The notes below the pieces were generated by a model. The model did no database searches, was not told where the DNA came from, and worked only from the letters and a program-made list of their open reading frames with translations. From Ardenticatenaceae bacterium (GTDB taxonomy: Bacteria > Chloroflexota > Anaerolineae > Promineifilales > Promineifilaceae), in contig JASJCR010000013.1 of assembly GCA_030065875.1 (NCBI GenBank), positions 1 through 64,000 on the forward strand: a stretch of 64,000 nt of DNA, written 5' to 3'. Made by a program: the position numbers and the translations under genes. Shown piece after piece: positions 46,453 through 54,599 of this stretch (the stretch's first letter is position 1; each line of letters starts with the position of its first letter).

Positions 46453-47108
46453 TCACTTAATTTTTCTAAAATATCGGCAATCGTCATCTCTTCTAATGAA
46501 TTCAATATCAAATCCGCCTGACTAAAATCAAGCTGTTTGGTGACGGCATTGGGCACGGCAACCGCTTTCATCCCGGCTTCTTGGGCGGCGATCACCCCGT
46601 GGAGCGAATCTTCCAGCGCCACCGCCCGCGAGGGATCAACCTTTACGGCCGCGCAGGCGGCCAGATATACGGCCGGATCCGGCTTGGTGCGATTATCAAC
46701 ATCTGTTGAGGTGCGAACCGCGTCAAACTCAAACATCAGACCCAACCGAGGCAAATGATAATTGAGCCAGCGAGCCGGTGAGCTGGAGGCGATGGCCATC
46801 TTTAAGCCGAGCGTTTTGGCCTCTGCCAGCCGATCAAGTACGCCGGCCATTGGCCCTCGTTGGGCGATGATTTCCTGATCCCGCTGTCGAACCGATTGAT
46901 ATACTTCTTCTCGGTTAACCGGCCGGTCAAGGTGTGATTCTAAATATGCCAGCGCGTCAAACGTGTCCATCGAACCGACATTTTCAAGCCAGCGATCCAC
47001 CGGGAATTCCAGATCAAACTCGCGGTATATTTCCGACCACGCTTCAACCGAAGAAGACTCGGTGTCTAGAATGAGGCCATCGAAGTCGAAAATTACTGCA
47101 TCAAACAT
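46443..47108 (-). CDS. HAD-superfamily phosphatase/phosphoglucomutase-like hydrolase
   Basis: A 221-residue haloacid-dehalogenase-type hydrolase of the beta-phosphoglucomutase group. Motif I is DFDGLILDTES (Asp nucleophile and the second catalytic Asp), motif II is the Ser of IASSSPARWL, the lysine is in NRTKPDPAVYLAA and motif IV is VALEDSLHGVIAA. A helical cap lies at about residues 15-85. The substrate is unknown. Heptad arrays flank the gene on both sides, in different families, and the start has no Shine-Dalgarno. It interrupts the pur cluster and has no obvious role in purine synthesis, although a nucleotide phosphatase role cannot be excluded. Confidence 0.9.
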   Translation of the reverse strand: MFDAVIFDFDGLILDTESSSVEAWSEIYREFDLEFPVDRWLENVGSMDTFDALAYLESHLDRPVNREEVYQSVRQRDQEIIAQRGPMAGVLDRLAEAKTLGLKMAIASSSPARWLNYHLPRLGLMFEFDAVRTSTDVDNRTKPDPAVYLAACAAVKVDPSRAVALEDSLHGVIAAQEAGMKAVAVPNAVTKQLDFSQADLILNSLEEMTIADILEKLSEKS

Positions 47109-47109
47109 A

Positions 47110-47245
47110 AATAATGGTTGGTTGTTGGTTTATTGGTTATTAGTTTATTGGTTTAATTGTTTATTGGTCTACTATTTCACAGCTACATAAATACACCAAT
47201 AACCAATACACTATTACACCATTAGACTGATACACCAATAACCCG
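47110..47245. repeat. TTTATTGG/AACCAAT heptad hairpin
   Basis: GGTTGTTGGTTTATTGGTTA and GTTTATTGGTTTAATTG on the left face ACACCAATAACCAATACAC and ATACACCAATAACC on the right. Same class as 38466-38580. The purL TAG stop lies at its edge. Confidence 0.85.
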
Positions 47246-50200
47246 CTACCTAATTGCTTTGATTCCATTAACAAACAGCGCCAGCCCCAAATTGCCGGCC
47301 TGGCCGTGATGATAACCGGGATGCTGCCAGGGGAATACGTGATCTTCCGGATGGGGCATCAACCCCATCACGTTGCCGGCCTCGTTACAGATCGCGGCCA
47401 CCTGACCAACCGAGCCGTTGGGGTTGTATGGATAAACTGCCTGACCGTAGGTTAGGGTAATCCGATTTTCTCGCTCCAGCTGGGCCAGAATCGACTCATT
47501 GGCCACGGCAAATCGCCCTTCTCCATGGGCGACCGGGCAGTAGATCGGTTCTGTTAACCGTTCGGTAAAGAGGCAGTGGCTGTGTAAATTGGGTTCTAAA
47601 ACCACCCAGCGACATTCAAAGCGGCTGTCCTGATTGTAAGTTAAGGTAAACGGCCGCTCATGCGCAGATTTTAATCCACCCGACAGCAGACCGGATTTTA
47701 CGAGAGCCTGAAAGCCGTTGCAGATGCCCAAAACCGGCCGGCCGCTGGCGACAAAATCCGCCAGGTGCTCGCTCAAAAAATGGCGCAAATCCGCCGACCA
47801 AACAACGCCTGCCCCCAAATCATCACCATAAGAAAAACCACCCGGAACCACCAGCATATGATAATCGGCCAGAGATTTATCACCGGCAAGGAGCTGATTC
47901 ATGTGGATGATTTCTGGCGCGCCACCGGCCAGCTGACACGCCAGAGCGGCATCGCGATCGCGATTGGTGCCGTTGGCGTGCAAAATTAACACTTTTGGCG
48001 CAGATTTTAACGCCGGGGTTGTGGGTTGCGGGCTGCCGTTTGTTGAAGGAGAAATATCGATGGCGGACGGGGCGCTGCTGATCGTGTGACCGCGAAATGC
48101 CTGGTCTAATTCGGCCGCTGTAGAGCGAATCACCCCTCGACCATCAACGGTGACCGTCAACATATCCGAAGCGGTGACGTCACCGATTTTCGCCAGGGTT
48201 AACCCTTCAAAAAGCGCCTCAAATTTTTCCTGTTTGGCTTTCGGCACTGTAACCACCAGCCGGCCTAATGACTCAGAAAAAAGAACCTGAGCTTCAGTCA
48301 ATGGTTGATCGGTTGGCACCTGATAGAGATTGATTTGAGCGCCCAATCCACTGGCCAGAACCATTTCAGCCAGGGTGACGGCCAGGCCCCCTTCTGAACA
48401 GTCGTGTGCGGCTGAAACCAGTCCGGCTTGAATTGCCTGATAGAGGGTCCGATAAACCGCTAAGCTCTCTTCACTCGGTTGAGGGCAAGTCGAGAGAGAC
48501 GGATCGATATTCATGATCTCGGCATAGTGGCTGCCCCCGATTTCATCTCGGGTGAGGCCCAGGAGATAAATCCCTTCACCGGCCGCTTTAAACGGCATGG
48601 TGATCGATTTGGCGACATCCGGCACGATACCCATCGCTGAAATCAGAAGGGTGCCGGGAATGGCGTGTTTCTGCCCATCTGCTCCAGTGTACTCGTTATT
48701 AAGGCTGTCTTTGCCGGAAATATACGGGGTGCCGTAAGCAACGGCCGCATCGTAGCACCCCTGGGCGCAGCGCACCAGGGCCCCTAATCGGTCGGGTAAA
48801 TTGGGATTGCCCCAGCAAAAGTTATCTAAAATAGCGATTTGATCCGGGTCAGCGCCAACAGCTACTGCGTTGCGGATCGCCTCGTCGATAGCCGCCCAGG
48901 CCATCGCATAGGGGTCGATTGCTGAAAATTGAGGACACAGACCATTTGCCAGGGCGACCGCTTTGACCGGGCCTCCATTTTGGCTGAACTGCGTATCCAG
49001 CGGCACGAGCACGGCCGCATCACTTGGACCATGCTGGGCGCGGCCGACCAGCGGCTTGACGGCGGTGCTGCCCTGCACTTCATGATCGTATTGGCGAATC
49101 GTATCTTCTTTGCTGCGAATGTTGGGATGAGCCAGAAGTTTGAGCAGCGCCCACTGCGGCGGCTTGGGTGGAGCCGGGGGAATTAAATCCAGCGGTGCGG
49201 CCGGTGACCATTTGGCGGTCATCCGTCGCTGAGGCAGCCCATCGTGTAAAAATGCTTCGCTTAAATCACCGACCAGTCGATCCCCGTAAAAAATCTGGAG
49301 GCGGGCATCCCCGGAAAATGAACCCAGCACGGTTGCTTCGACATCCTGCCGGGCACAAATCTCTTCCAAACGGGCCAAATTTTCGGCCGGGACCGCCAGA
49401 ACCATCCGCTCCTGAGCTTCACTAAGCCACAATTCCCACGGCTGCAGACCGGGGTATTTGACCGGAATATTTTTAAGTTGAACGGTGGCCCCCAATTCTT
49501 CGCTCATTTCGCCAACGGCCGAGGAGAACCCCCCGGCGCCACAGTCGGTAATGGCGGTATATAAATTTTCATCGCGAGCGCGCAGAATCACCTCTAGGGT
49601 TTGTTTTTCCATGATCGGGTGGCCGATTTGCACGGCCGTACCGGCAATCTCGGTGGTCGAGGTGTCCATCTCCATGCTGGAGAAGGTCGCTCCCCGCAGG
49701 CCGTCGCGGCCGGTTCGGCCGCCAACCGCCACGATCAGGTCGCCCACGTTGGGCGTGGTGGGGTGCGAGCCAACCGGTAAGATGCCCAGCGAGCCGCAGT
49801 AGACGAGCGGGTTGGCCGTATAGCCCACGTCGTAGATGATCGCCCCGTTGACGGTGGGAATGCCCATTTTGTTGCCGTAATCTTCGATCCCGGCAATGAC
49901 GCCGGTTTGCACCCGCTGTGGATGGAGAACGCCTTCAGGCAGGCGGTCGGCCGGGAAATTTTGCGGTCCAAAACAGAGCACGTCGGTGTTGGCGATCGGC
50001 CGGGCGCTCACGCCGATGATGTCGCGGATGACGCCTCCGATACCGGTGTTCGCCCCACCAAACGGTTCGAGGGCTGAGGGATGATTGTGGGTTTCAACTT
50101 TAAACGCCAGATCAAATTGATCGGTAAACGCCACAATACCGGCATTATCCACAAAGGCGGATTTAACCCACGGTTTGGCTACTTCTTCAGTGGCGGCCCG

Positions 50201-50977
50201 CAAATAGGTGTTGAGAATTCCGGGAACGGTTTCGCGCTCTCCATCAGGGCCTTCATAATCGATTAAGGCGCGAAAGGTTTTGTGCACGCAATGTTCCGAC
50301 CACGTTTGGGCCAGCATTTCCAGCTCGATATCGGTTGGTTCTCGTCCTTCCTGCTGAAAGTAGGTGCGGATCGCCTGCATTTCGGCCAGATTCATCGACA
50401 GACGGCGCTCTTTGCTGATCGCTTCCAAAGCGGCGTCATCGACCTCGGTCACCGGAACCGTTTCCACCAGCCCGGATGCTTCGTGATATTCGATAAACGG
50501 CGGGGCAATCGGGGCAACGGCCGTTTGCTGTATGACCGGATTGGACAGGAGTTGGGTAGCCAGTTGATCCGCATGCGCGGCGGAGAGCTTACCCCGCAGC
50601 AAATACGTTTGGCCGGTGGCGGCGGCCGCGATGTCATAACCCAATGACCGGACAGTGCGCACCAAATTTTCGGCGGCCGGGTCAGTTACTCCGGGTAAAT
50701 AGGTGACGTCGATCTGAATATCGCCATCCTGAACAAGGTCTGAAAATCCATTTTCGGCGATGGCAAATCGTTCGGTGACCGGGTCAGCTAAAAGAGTCTG
50801 GGCAATTTCTTCGACAGCTGATGGCTCAAATGTGCCCTCTAGAAAATACAGGCGGGCGGGATAACAGCCCTTTAACTTCTCAAAACCCATTCCCTGGGCG
50901 GTCTGAACCAAAGAGTGACCGGAAGCGTTGCTCTCCCCCGGCCGCGGATACACAACAATGCGGACCGTATTAGACAT
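47246..50977 (-). CDS. purL: Phosphoribosylformylglycinamidine synthase, fused PurS-PurL-PurQ type
   Basis: A 1243-residue FGAM synthetase (fourth step). The N-terminus holds what look like two consecutive PurS-like units (VRIVVYPRPG, then IQIDVTYLPGVTDPAAENLV). The AIRS-like catalytic core follows (LAQTWSEHCVHKTF, KVETHNHPSALEPFGGANTG, GDLIVAVGGRTGRDG, LYTAITDCGAGGFSSAVGE, GTPYISGKDSLNNEY, DCSEGGLAVTLAEM). The C-terminal glutaminase (about the last 260 residues) has nucleophile Cys in VLGICNGFQALV and the catalytic His-Glu in GLMPHPEDH. The ATG at 50977 has AAGGGGAT upstream; an upstream ATG at 51034 only adds leader sequence. The 5' leader contains candidate attenuator structures. Confidence 0.96.
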   Translation of the reverse strand: MSNTVRIVVYPRPGESNASGHSLVQTAQGMGFEKLKGCYPARLYFLEGTFEPSAVEEIAQTLLADPVTERFAIAENGFSDLVQDGDIQIDVTYLPGVTDPAAENLVRTVRSLGYDIAAAATGQTYLLRGKLSAAHADQLATQLLSNPVIQQTAVAPIAPPFIEYHEASGLVETVPVTEVDDAALEAISKERRLSMNLAEMQAIRTYFQQEGREPTDIELEMLAQTWSEHCVHKTFRALIDYEGPDGERETVPGILNTYLRAATEEVAKPWVKSAFVDNAGIVAFTDQFDLAFKVETHNHPSALEPFGGANTGIGGVIRDIIGVSARPIANTDVLCFGPQNFPADRLPEGVLHPQRVQTGVIAGIEDYGNKMGIPTVNGAIIYDVGYTANPLVYCGSLGILPVGSHPTTPNVGDLIVAVGGRTGRDGLRGATFSSMEMDTSTTEIAGTAVQIGHPIMEKQTLEVILRARDENLYTAITDCGAGGFSSAVGEMSEELGATVQLKNIPVKYPGLQPWELWLSEAQERMVLAVPAENLARLEEICARQDVEATVLGSFSGDARLQIFYGDRLVGDLSEAFLHDGLPQRRMTAKWSPAAPLDLIPPAPPKPPQWALLKLLAHPNIRSKEDTIRQYDHEVQGSTAVKPLVGRAQHGPSDAAVLVPLDTQFSQNGGPVKAVALANGLCPQFSAIDPYAMAWAAIDEAIRNAVAVGADPDQIAILDNFCWGNPNLPDRLGALVRCAQGCYDAAVAYGTPYISGKDSLNNEYTGADGQKHAIPGTLLISAMGIVPDVAKSITMPFKAAGEGIYLLGLTRDEIGGSHYAEIMNIDPSLSTCPQPSEESLAVYRTLYQAIQAGLVSAAHDCSEGGLAVTLAEMVLASGLGAQINLYQVPTDQPLTEAQVLFSESLGRLVVTVPKAKQEKFEALFEGLTLAKIGDVTASDMLTVTVDGRGVIRSTAAELDQAFRGHTISSAPSAIDISPSTNGSPQPTTPALKSAPKVLILHANGTNRDRDAALACQLAGGAPEIIHMNQLLAGDKSLADYHMLVVPGGFSYGDDLGAGVVWSADLRHFLSEHLADFVASGRPVLGICNGFQALVKSGLLSGGLKSAHERPFTLTYNQDSRFECRWVVLEPNLHSHCLFTERLTEPIYCPVAHGEGRFAVANESILAQLERENRITLTYGQAVYPYNPNGSVGQVAAICNEAGNVMGLMPHPEDHVFPWQHPGYHHGQAGNLGLALFVNGIKAIR

Positions 50978-51019
50978 ATATCCCCTTCTCTTCCTTAACC
51001 ATAACCATAAACAAAAGTT

Positions 51020-51056
51020 GGGAGACAATCTCAAGAAGATTGTCTCCCATTTTTGT
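51020..51056 (-). terminator. Strong hairpin in the purL leader
   Basis: A perfect 12-bp stem GGGAGACAATCT/AGATTGTCTCCC with a 5-nt loop (51020-51048), about 43 nt before the purL start. On the minus strand it is followed by AACTTTTGTTT, a weak T-tract; on the plus strand by ATTTTTG. It could be a second attenuator, an mRNA-stabilising stem, or a terminator for antisense transcription. Confidence 0.55.
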
Positions 51057-51144
51057 CGCTTCTGGCAAAAATTTTTGACGCTGTAACAGAGAATCGGCGC
51101 ATTTTTTGGGATGCGCTTAAAAATTAAAGATCTGTACAGGTTTC

Positions 51145-51246
51145 AAAATAAAAGCCCTCGCAACAGTTAAATTTACGAGAGCCTGACTGTTAAATTTGGG
51201 GTTGTGGGGCGAGGTTTACCATCGTAAACCTGGCTCCCATATTATA
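51145..51246 (-). promoter_or_regulatory. Candidate transcription attenuator / riboswitch-like leader of purL
   Basis: On the minus strand a perfect TATAAT (51246-51241) is followed by a leader that can fold in competing ways. Form A pairs GGGAGCC (51238-51232) with GGCTCTC (51183-51177) and encloses a perfect 8-bp hairpin AGGTTTAC-GATG-GTAAACCT. Form B pairs GCTCTCG with CGAGGGC (51182-51154) followed by TTTTATTTT, a Rho-independent terminator. A third helix, CCTCGC (51214-51209) with GCGAGG (51161-51156), also competes. Such mutually exclusive helices are typical of ligand- or protein-controlled attenuators. I do not recognise it as a ZTP, purine or PRPP riboswitch. Confidence 0.5.
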
Positions 51247-51295
51247 ACCTGTGTTTTGGGTTTGGCGACTGTACTTTTTTTCACAAACAGAGTAA

Positions 51296-51436
51296 AGACA
51301 TCAGACTTCAGATCACAGACTACAGCAGATTAGAGACAAGAGACCAAAGATGAGAGATGGGTTTGGTGTAAGGATGAAGAGATTGATTACGAATGAAGTC
51401 TGAAGTCTGTCGTCTGAGGTCTGTGGTCTCTTCCTA
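51296..51436. repeat. GTCTGAA-class heptad hairpin
   Basis: AGACATCAGACTTCAGATCA and CACAGACTACAGCAG face GAAGTCTGAAGTCTGTCGTC and TGAGGTCTGTGGTCTC, separated by AGAGACAAGAGACC-like DNA. The TAG stop of the membrane protein lies at its right edge, and it separates that gene from the purL promoter. Confidence 0.85.
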
Positions 51437-52213
51437 ACTCAGAGTCATCCCCACCATGATCGCTGCGGTTGTGATAAGCAAAAGAAAAGTCAGAATTGGC
51501 AGCCACAGCGGCTGCTTGAGTGCGTGACGCAGGCGGGGTGGATCAAAGGCAATTTCTAGCAGCACAAGGGCCAGCAAACCGGCCAGGAAGGGCTGTCCCG
51601 TCAAACCCCACACCCGGCCAAAATAGGCGGCCAGGTAAGCGGCGGCAAAGACCATCATCAGATTGATGAGAGACAGCGAAACAAATTCGGTTACCGCATA
51701 GCGATTTAACCCGGCCGAAATGCGGCGCTGCGTAGGCAGCAGCATGGCCGCCAAATACAGCACCCCGACCATCAGCCATAAGAAAAGAGGGCCAAAAGAG
51801 TAGTAAAGGGTAATTTCACCCTCATGCCCGTATGATTCCGGCCGAGACATCAAGGCCAGCATGCTTTCCGTTGCCTGATTGAGATCGATTTGCACGATTA
51901 AAAATCCGGCGATCACCAGGAGCGCCAGAACACCAGTGATCCAGCTGCTGCGAGTAAAATCAACCGTTTTTAAATATTTAAAAGCCGGTCCAGGCTGGGC
52001 ATCCAGTCGTTTTAGGGCGTTCACGGAAAACGCAAAGGCGACGTAAACGATTAAAAAGATCATGCCGCCGCGAATGGTTTGGGCTGTGAAAAGCCTGTTA
52101 AGGGGAGAAAAAAGGGTGAAGAGCAAAATTAAACCGAGGATATCGGCCGCCACGGCCGGCAAATAATTAGGTAGAGAAGTGGTTTGGGAAGTGCTCACGT
52201 GTGAATTGTTCAT
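51434..52213 (-). CDS. Integral membrane protein of unknown function
   Basis: A 259-residue hydrophobic protein with about seven predicted membrane segments (for example AVAADILGLILLFTLF, GGMIFLIVYVAFAFSV, WITGVLALLVIAGFLIVQI, LWLMVGVLYLAAML, LINLMMVFAAAYLAAYF, FLAGLLALVLLEIA and LWLPILTFLLLITTAAI). No family is recognised. I chose the ATG at 52213; the longer frame starts with TTG inside an AATTATC heptad array. There is no Shine-Dalgarno. The stop is against a GTCTG heptad hairpin, so heptads bound both ends. Confidence 0.7.
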   Translation of the reverse strand: MNNSHVSTSQTTSLPNYLPAVAADILGLILLFTLFSPLNRLFTAQTIRGGMIFLIVYVAFAFSVNALKRLDAQPGPAFKYLKTVDFTRSSWITGVLALLVIAGFLIVQIDLNQATESMLALMSRPESYGHEGEITLYYSFGPLFLWLMVGVLYLAAMLLPTQRRISAGLNRYAVTEFVSLSLINLMMVFAAAYLAAYFGRVWGLTGQPFLAGLLALVLLEIAFDPPRLRHALKQPLWLPILTFLLLITTAAIMVGMTLS

Positions 52214-52260
52214 GGGGTTAATTATCAATAATCAATGGTCAATAGGCAATAGCCAATGCT
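52212..52260. repeat. AATTATC/AATAGCC heptad array
   Basis: Heptamers TATCAAT AATCAAT GGTCAAT AGGCAAT AGCCAAT. The array lies immediately upstream of the membrane-protein start codon. Confidence 0.8.
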
Positions 52261-52319
52261 TGGTTCTGTTGACGTTTGATTCAATTATGATGTTTTATTT
52301 TCAATTTTGCGATTTTTTT

Positions 52320-52450
52320 TACGACCGTCGATTAAAATCGATACCCGTCGACTAAAGCCGACGGCTAATGGGCTGGTTATCTATCAGGTTAGGCCCTTTA
52401 GCCCCGCATCCTTTAGCCCCGCATTTTAATGCGGGGGTGAAGAGATATCC
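52320..52450. repeat. CGACGG repeat and GCATTTTAATGC palindrome
   Basis: 52322-52367 is an inverse copy of the repeat at 30526-30566 (CCGTCGATTAAAATCGATAC). Next come two copies of CCTTTAGCCCCGCAT and the palindrome CCCCGCATTTTAATGCGGGG (about 52418-52437). An open frame of the DUF3179 gene runs through here but is not coding. Confidence 0.7.
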
Positions 52451-52643
52451 CGAAGGCCAACCCAACGTTGATCGATCTATTAAGCGTTTCTTACGCCACG
52501 GCCAGGTCGTAACACTTCTCGTTATTCTTACCCTATGTTGCAGCTTTAACGCGATCAATAGCGTTTTGGTCTCAATGACTGATGAATTGATTCATCGGGA
52601 TGATAGTGCATCATTTTGCGACGAAAATTTGAAAAGGAACAGA

Positions 52644-54224
52644 ATGATAAAAAAAACGATATATAAAGTAACACTTCTCCTCTTGCTATTCCTGGCGGCC
52701 TGTGGACCGGTTCCGGTGGGCACACCGACACCCCCACCGGAGGCCACCGAAGCAGAAGAGGAAGAAAATTTTGAGGAAACAGGGGACGAGGGTGATGCCC
52801 AGGATATGGACGAAGAAATGTCCGATGTCACTGAAGAAGATGAGCCGCCGGCTGAGGAATCGAGTGCCCCAGGTCCGGCCGCTGCATTTGATCCGGCAAT
52901 TTATGATGATTTGCGATCTACCGATCCGGACCTGGCTCGGGAAGCGGTTGAGCGGTTGGCCAACTCTGGCGATCTCAACAACACCGCCATCCTGCTGGAA
53001 ATGTTCCGGGCCGCTCAAATCGGCCTGGTTGAGGTCGCGCCACCTGTCGCCGCCGAAGCATTGATGACCCTGACCGGTCAACCATTTGGCGGGGATTGGC
53101 CGGCCTGGGTTGAATGGTATGGCACGACCGACCTGGTCCCTCCGGAGGGATTTACCACCTGGAAAGGTGAACTGCTGATCCCGATTGATCCCCGCTTTAC
53201 TGATTTTCTTCAGGATGAACACCCGGTTAACGTCCGCGTTGAAGAAATTGTTTGGGGTGGGGTGCGGGTCGATGGGATACCTGCCCTCGATAACTCACCG
53301 ATGATTCCGGCCGCTGAAGCGGTTTACATGATGGCGGATGATGTGGTATTTGGATTGTCGATCAATGGGGACAATCGGGCTTATCCCCTCAAAATTCTCG
53401 ACTGGCACGAAATGGCCAACGATGTGGTCGGTGGGGTTCCTGTCTCGCTGGCCTACTGCACCCTTTGCGGGGCTGCTGTGGCTTATGACGGCCGGGCCTC
53501 AGATGGAGAAACTTACACGTTTGGCTCGTCCGGTTTTCTCTTTCGCAGCAACAAGCTCATGTACGATCGGGAAACCCGTACCTTGTGGAATCAACTTACC
53601 GGCGAACCGGTCCTGGGTGAGCTGGTTGACACCGGCGTGACGCTCGATATTTTGCCGGTGGTGCTGACCACCTGGCAGGAGTGGCAAAATCAACATCCCG
53701 ATACGCTGGTTTTAGACGACAACACCGGTTTCCAGCGGCCGTATGTTGCCGGGGCCGCTTACGGGGATTATTTCTCGGCCAGCGACACTATGTTTCCTGT
53801 CTGGCAGCGCAGCGAACTGCTTGAAGACAAGTCACAGGTCTATGCGCTGCGCCTTAACGGGATTCCAACCGCCTACCCGCTGGACCTCTTGGCGCAAGAG
53901 CGGGTTGTCAATCACGCCGTTGGTGAAACCAATGTCGTGGTCCTTGGCGGCGACTTGCTAGAGGTTGACGGGTTGAGCCGCCGTGCAGGAGAGGTGACGT
54001 ACACGGCCGGCAGCGAGGTGCGCGCTTATGATCGTGGTGAGTTGACGTTTGCGCCCGGGGAGGCGGCCGATCAGATAATGGATCAGGACGGCAGCGTGTG
54101 GCAGGTCACGGAAGATGCCCTGATCGGTCCCGATGAGCAAACCTTGCCCCGCCTCGGCGGCCATCTGGCTTACTGGTTTGGCTGGTTTGCGTTTTTTCCA
54201 AATACGGTTGTCTACGGAAACTAG
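52644..54224 (+). CDS. DUF3179-family lipoprotein
   Basis: A 526-residue protein with a lipoprotein signal peptide (MIKKTIYKVTLLLLLFLAAC, lipobox LAAC, Cys20). An acidic low-complexity linker (EATEAEEEENFEETGDEG and following) leads to a DUF3179 domain (about 175-525). Its typical features are PLKILDWHEMAND, LAYCTLCGAAVAYD with a CxxC motif, and TFGSSGFLFRSNKLMYDRETRTLW. The function of DUF3179 is unknown; it is common in Chloroflexota and haloarchaea. The ATG at 52644 has AAGGAAC 4-6 nt upstream; a longer open frame upstream covers repeats. The TAG stop is against a GTCTG heptad hairpin. Confidence 0.88.
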   Translation: MIKKTIYKVTLLLLLFLAACGPVPVGTPTPPPEATEAEEEENFEETGDEGDAQDMDEEMSDVTEEDEPPAEESSAPGPAAAFDPAIYDDLRSTDPDLAREAVERLANSGDLNNTAILLEMFRAAQIGLVEVAPPVAAEALMTLTGQPFGGDWPAWVEWYGTTDLVPPEGFTTWKGELLIPIDPRFTDFLQDEHPVNVRVEEIVWGGVRVDGIPALDNSPMIPAAEAVYMMADDVVFGLSINGDNRAYPLKILDWHEMANDVVGGVPVSLAYCTLCGAAVAYDGRASDGETYTFGSSGFLFRSNKLMYDRETRTLWNQLTGEPVLGELVDTGVTLDILPVVLTTWQEWQNQHPDTLVLDDNTGFQRPYVAGAAYGDYFSASDTMFPVWQRSELLEDKSQVYALRLNGIPTAYPLDLLAQERVVNHAVGETNVVVLGGDLLEVDGLSRRAGEVTYTAGSEVRAYDRGELTFAPGEAADQIMDQDGSVWQVTEDALIGPDEQTLPRLGGHLAYWFGWFAFFPNTVVYGN

Positions 54225-54308
54225 AGACAACAGACGACAGACCTCAGACTACAGAAGTTCCTCCAAGCGAATCATCTGTTGTTTGAGGTCTGAAGTCTGT
54301 TGTCTTTT
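54224..54308. repeat. GTCTGTT-class heptad hairpin
   Basis: GACAACAGACGACAGACC and TCAGACTACAG face TGTTGTTTGAGGTCTGAAGT and CTGTTGTCTTTTAA, forming a long imperfect stem ending in CTTTTAATTC, so it may act as the terminator of the DUF3179 gene. Confidence 0.85.
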
Positions 54309-54362
54309 AATTCTTATTGATTGATAATTGGACCAACAACTCGTATCAATTTGGAGAATTAC

Positions 54363-54473
54363 ATGGAAGGTAATTTGTTTATGATCGCCTTTCTGATTTT
54401 GATTGTCCTGTCCATTTTGATCCCGCAGGTTCAACAGTGGAGAGAACGCCGTCAATCAAGTCAGGAAGAATGA
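54363..54473 (+). CDS. Small single-span membrane protein (36 residues)
   Basis: A 36-codon frame with a clear ribosome-binding site (TTTGGAG, 7 nt before the ATG). The product is one membrane helix, FMIAFLILIVLSILIP, with a short N-terminus and a basic/polar tail QQWRERRQSSQEE. No family is recognised. It may be a subunit or regulator of a membrane complex. It lies between the DUF3179 lipoprotein, with a heptad hairpin between them, and the convergent mscS gene. Confidence 0.65.
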   Translation: MEGNLFMIAFLILIVLSILIPQVQQWRERRQSSQEE

Positions 54474-54514
54474 GCGGATTAATTTTGGCAATTGAGAAAT
54501 GAATGGGTTTCTAC

Positions 54515-54550
54515 ATTTGTAAGGGCTTGGCTAGCCAAGCCCCTACACCG
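54515..54550. repeat. TGTAGGGG palindrome
   Basis: TTGTAAGGGCTTGGCTAG followed by CCAAGCCCCTAC forms a near-perfect palindrome (54519-54546). It is of the same design as those at 8.2 and 31.6 kb, with a different core. It lies between two convergent genes, where it could terminate either transcript. Confidence 0.65.
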
Positions 54551-54599
54551 GTTTCATCCTGACCCCTGTCCACAGCTTGAGCGCGGCCCGAAGTTTGTT

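Noticed and set aside
51020..51056. Main terminator of the membrane-protein gene at 51434
   Set aside because: It lies beyond the purL promoter on the minus strand, 380 bp from that stop, so it belongs to the purL leader.
52368..52643. N-terminal extension of the DUF3179 protein
   Set aside because: It runs through dispersed repeats; the ATG at 52644 has AAGGAAC and a lipoprotein signal.
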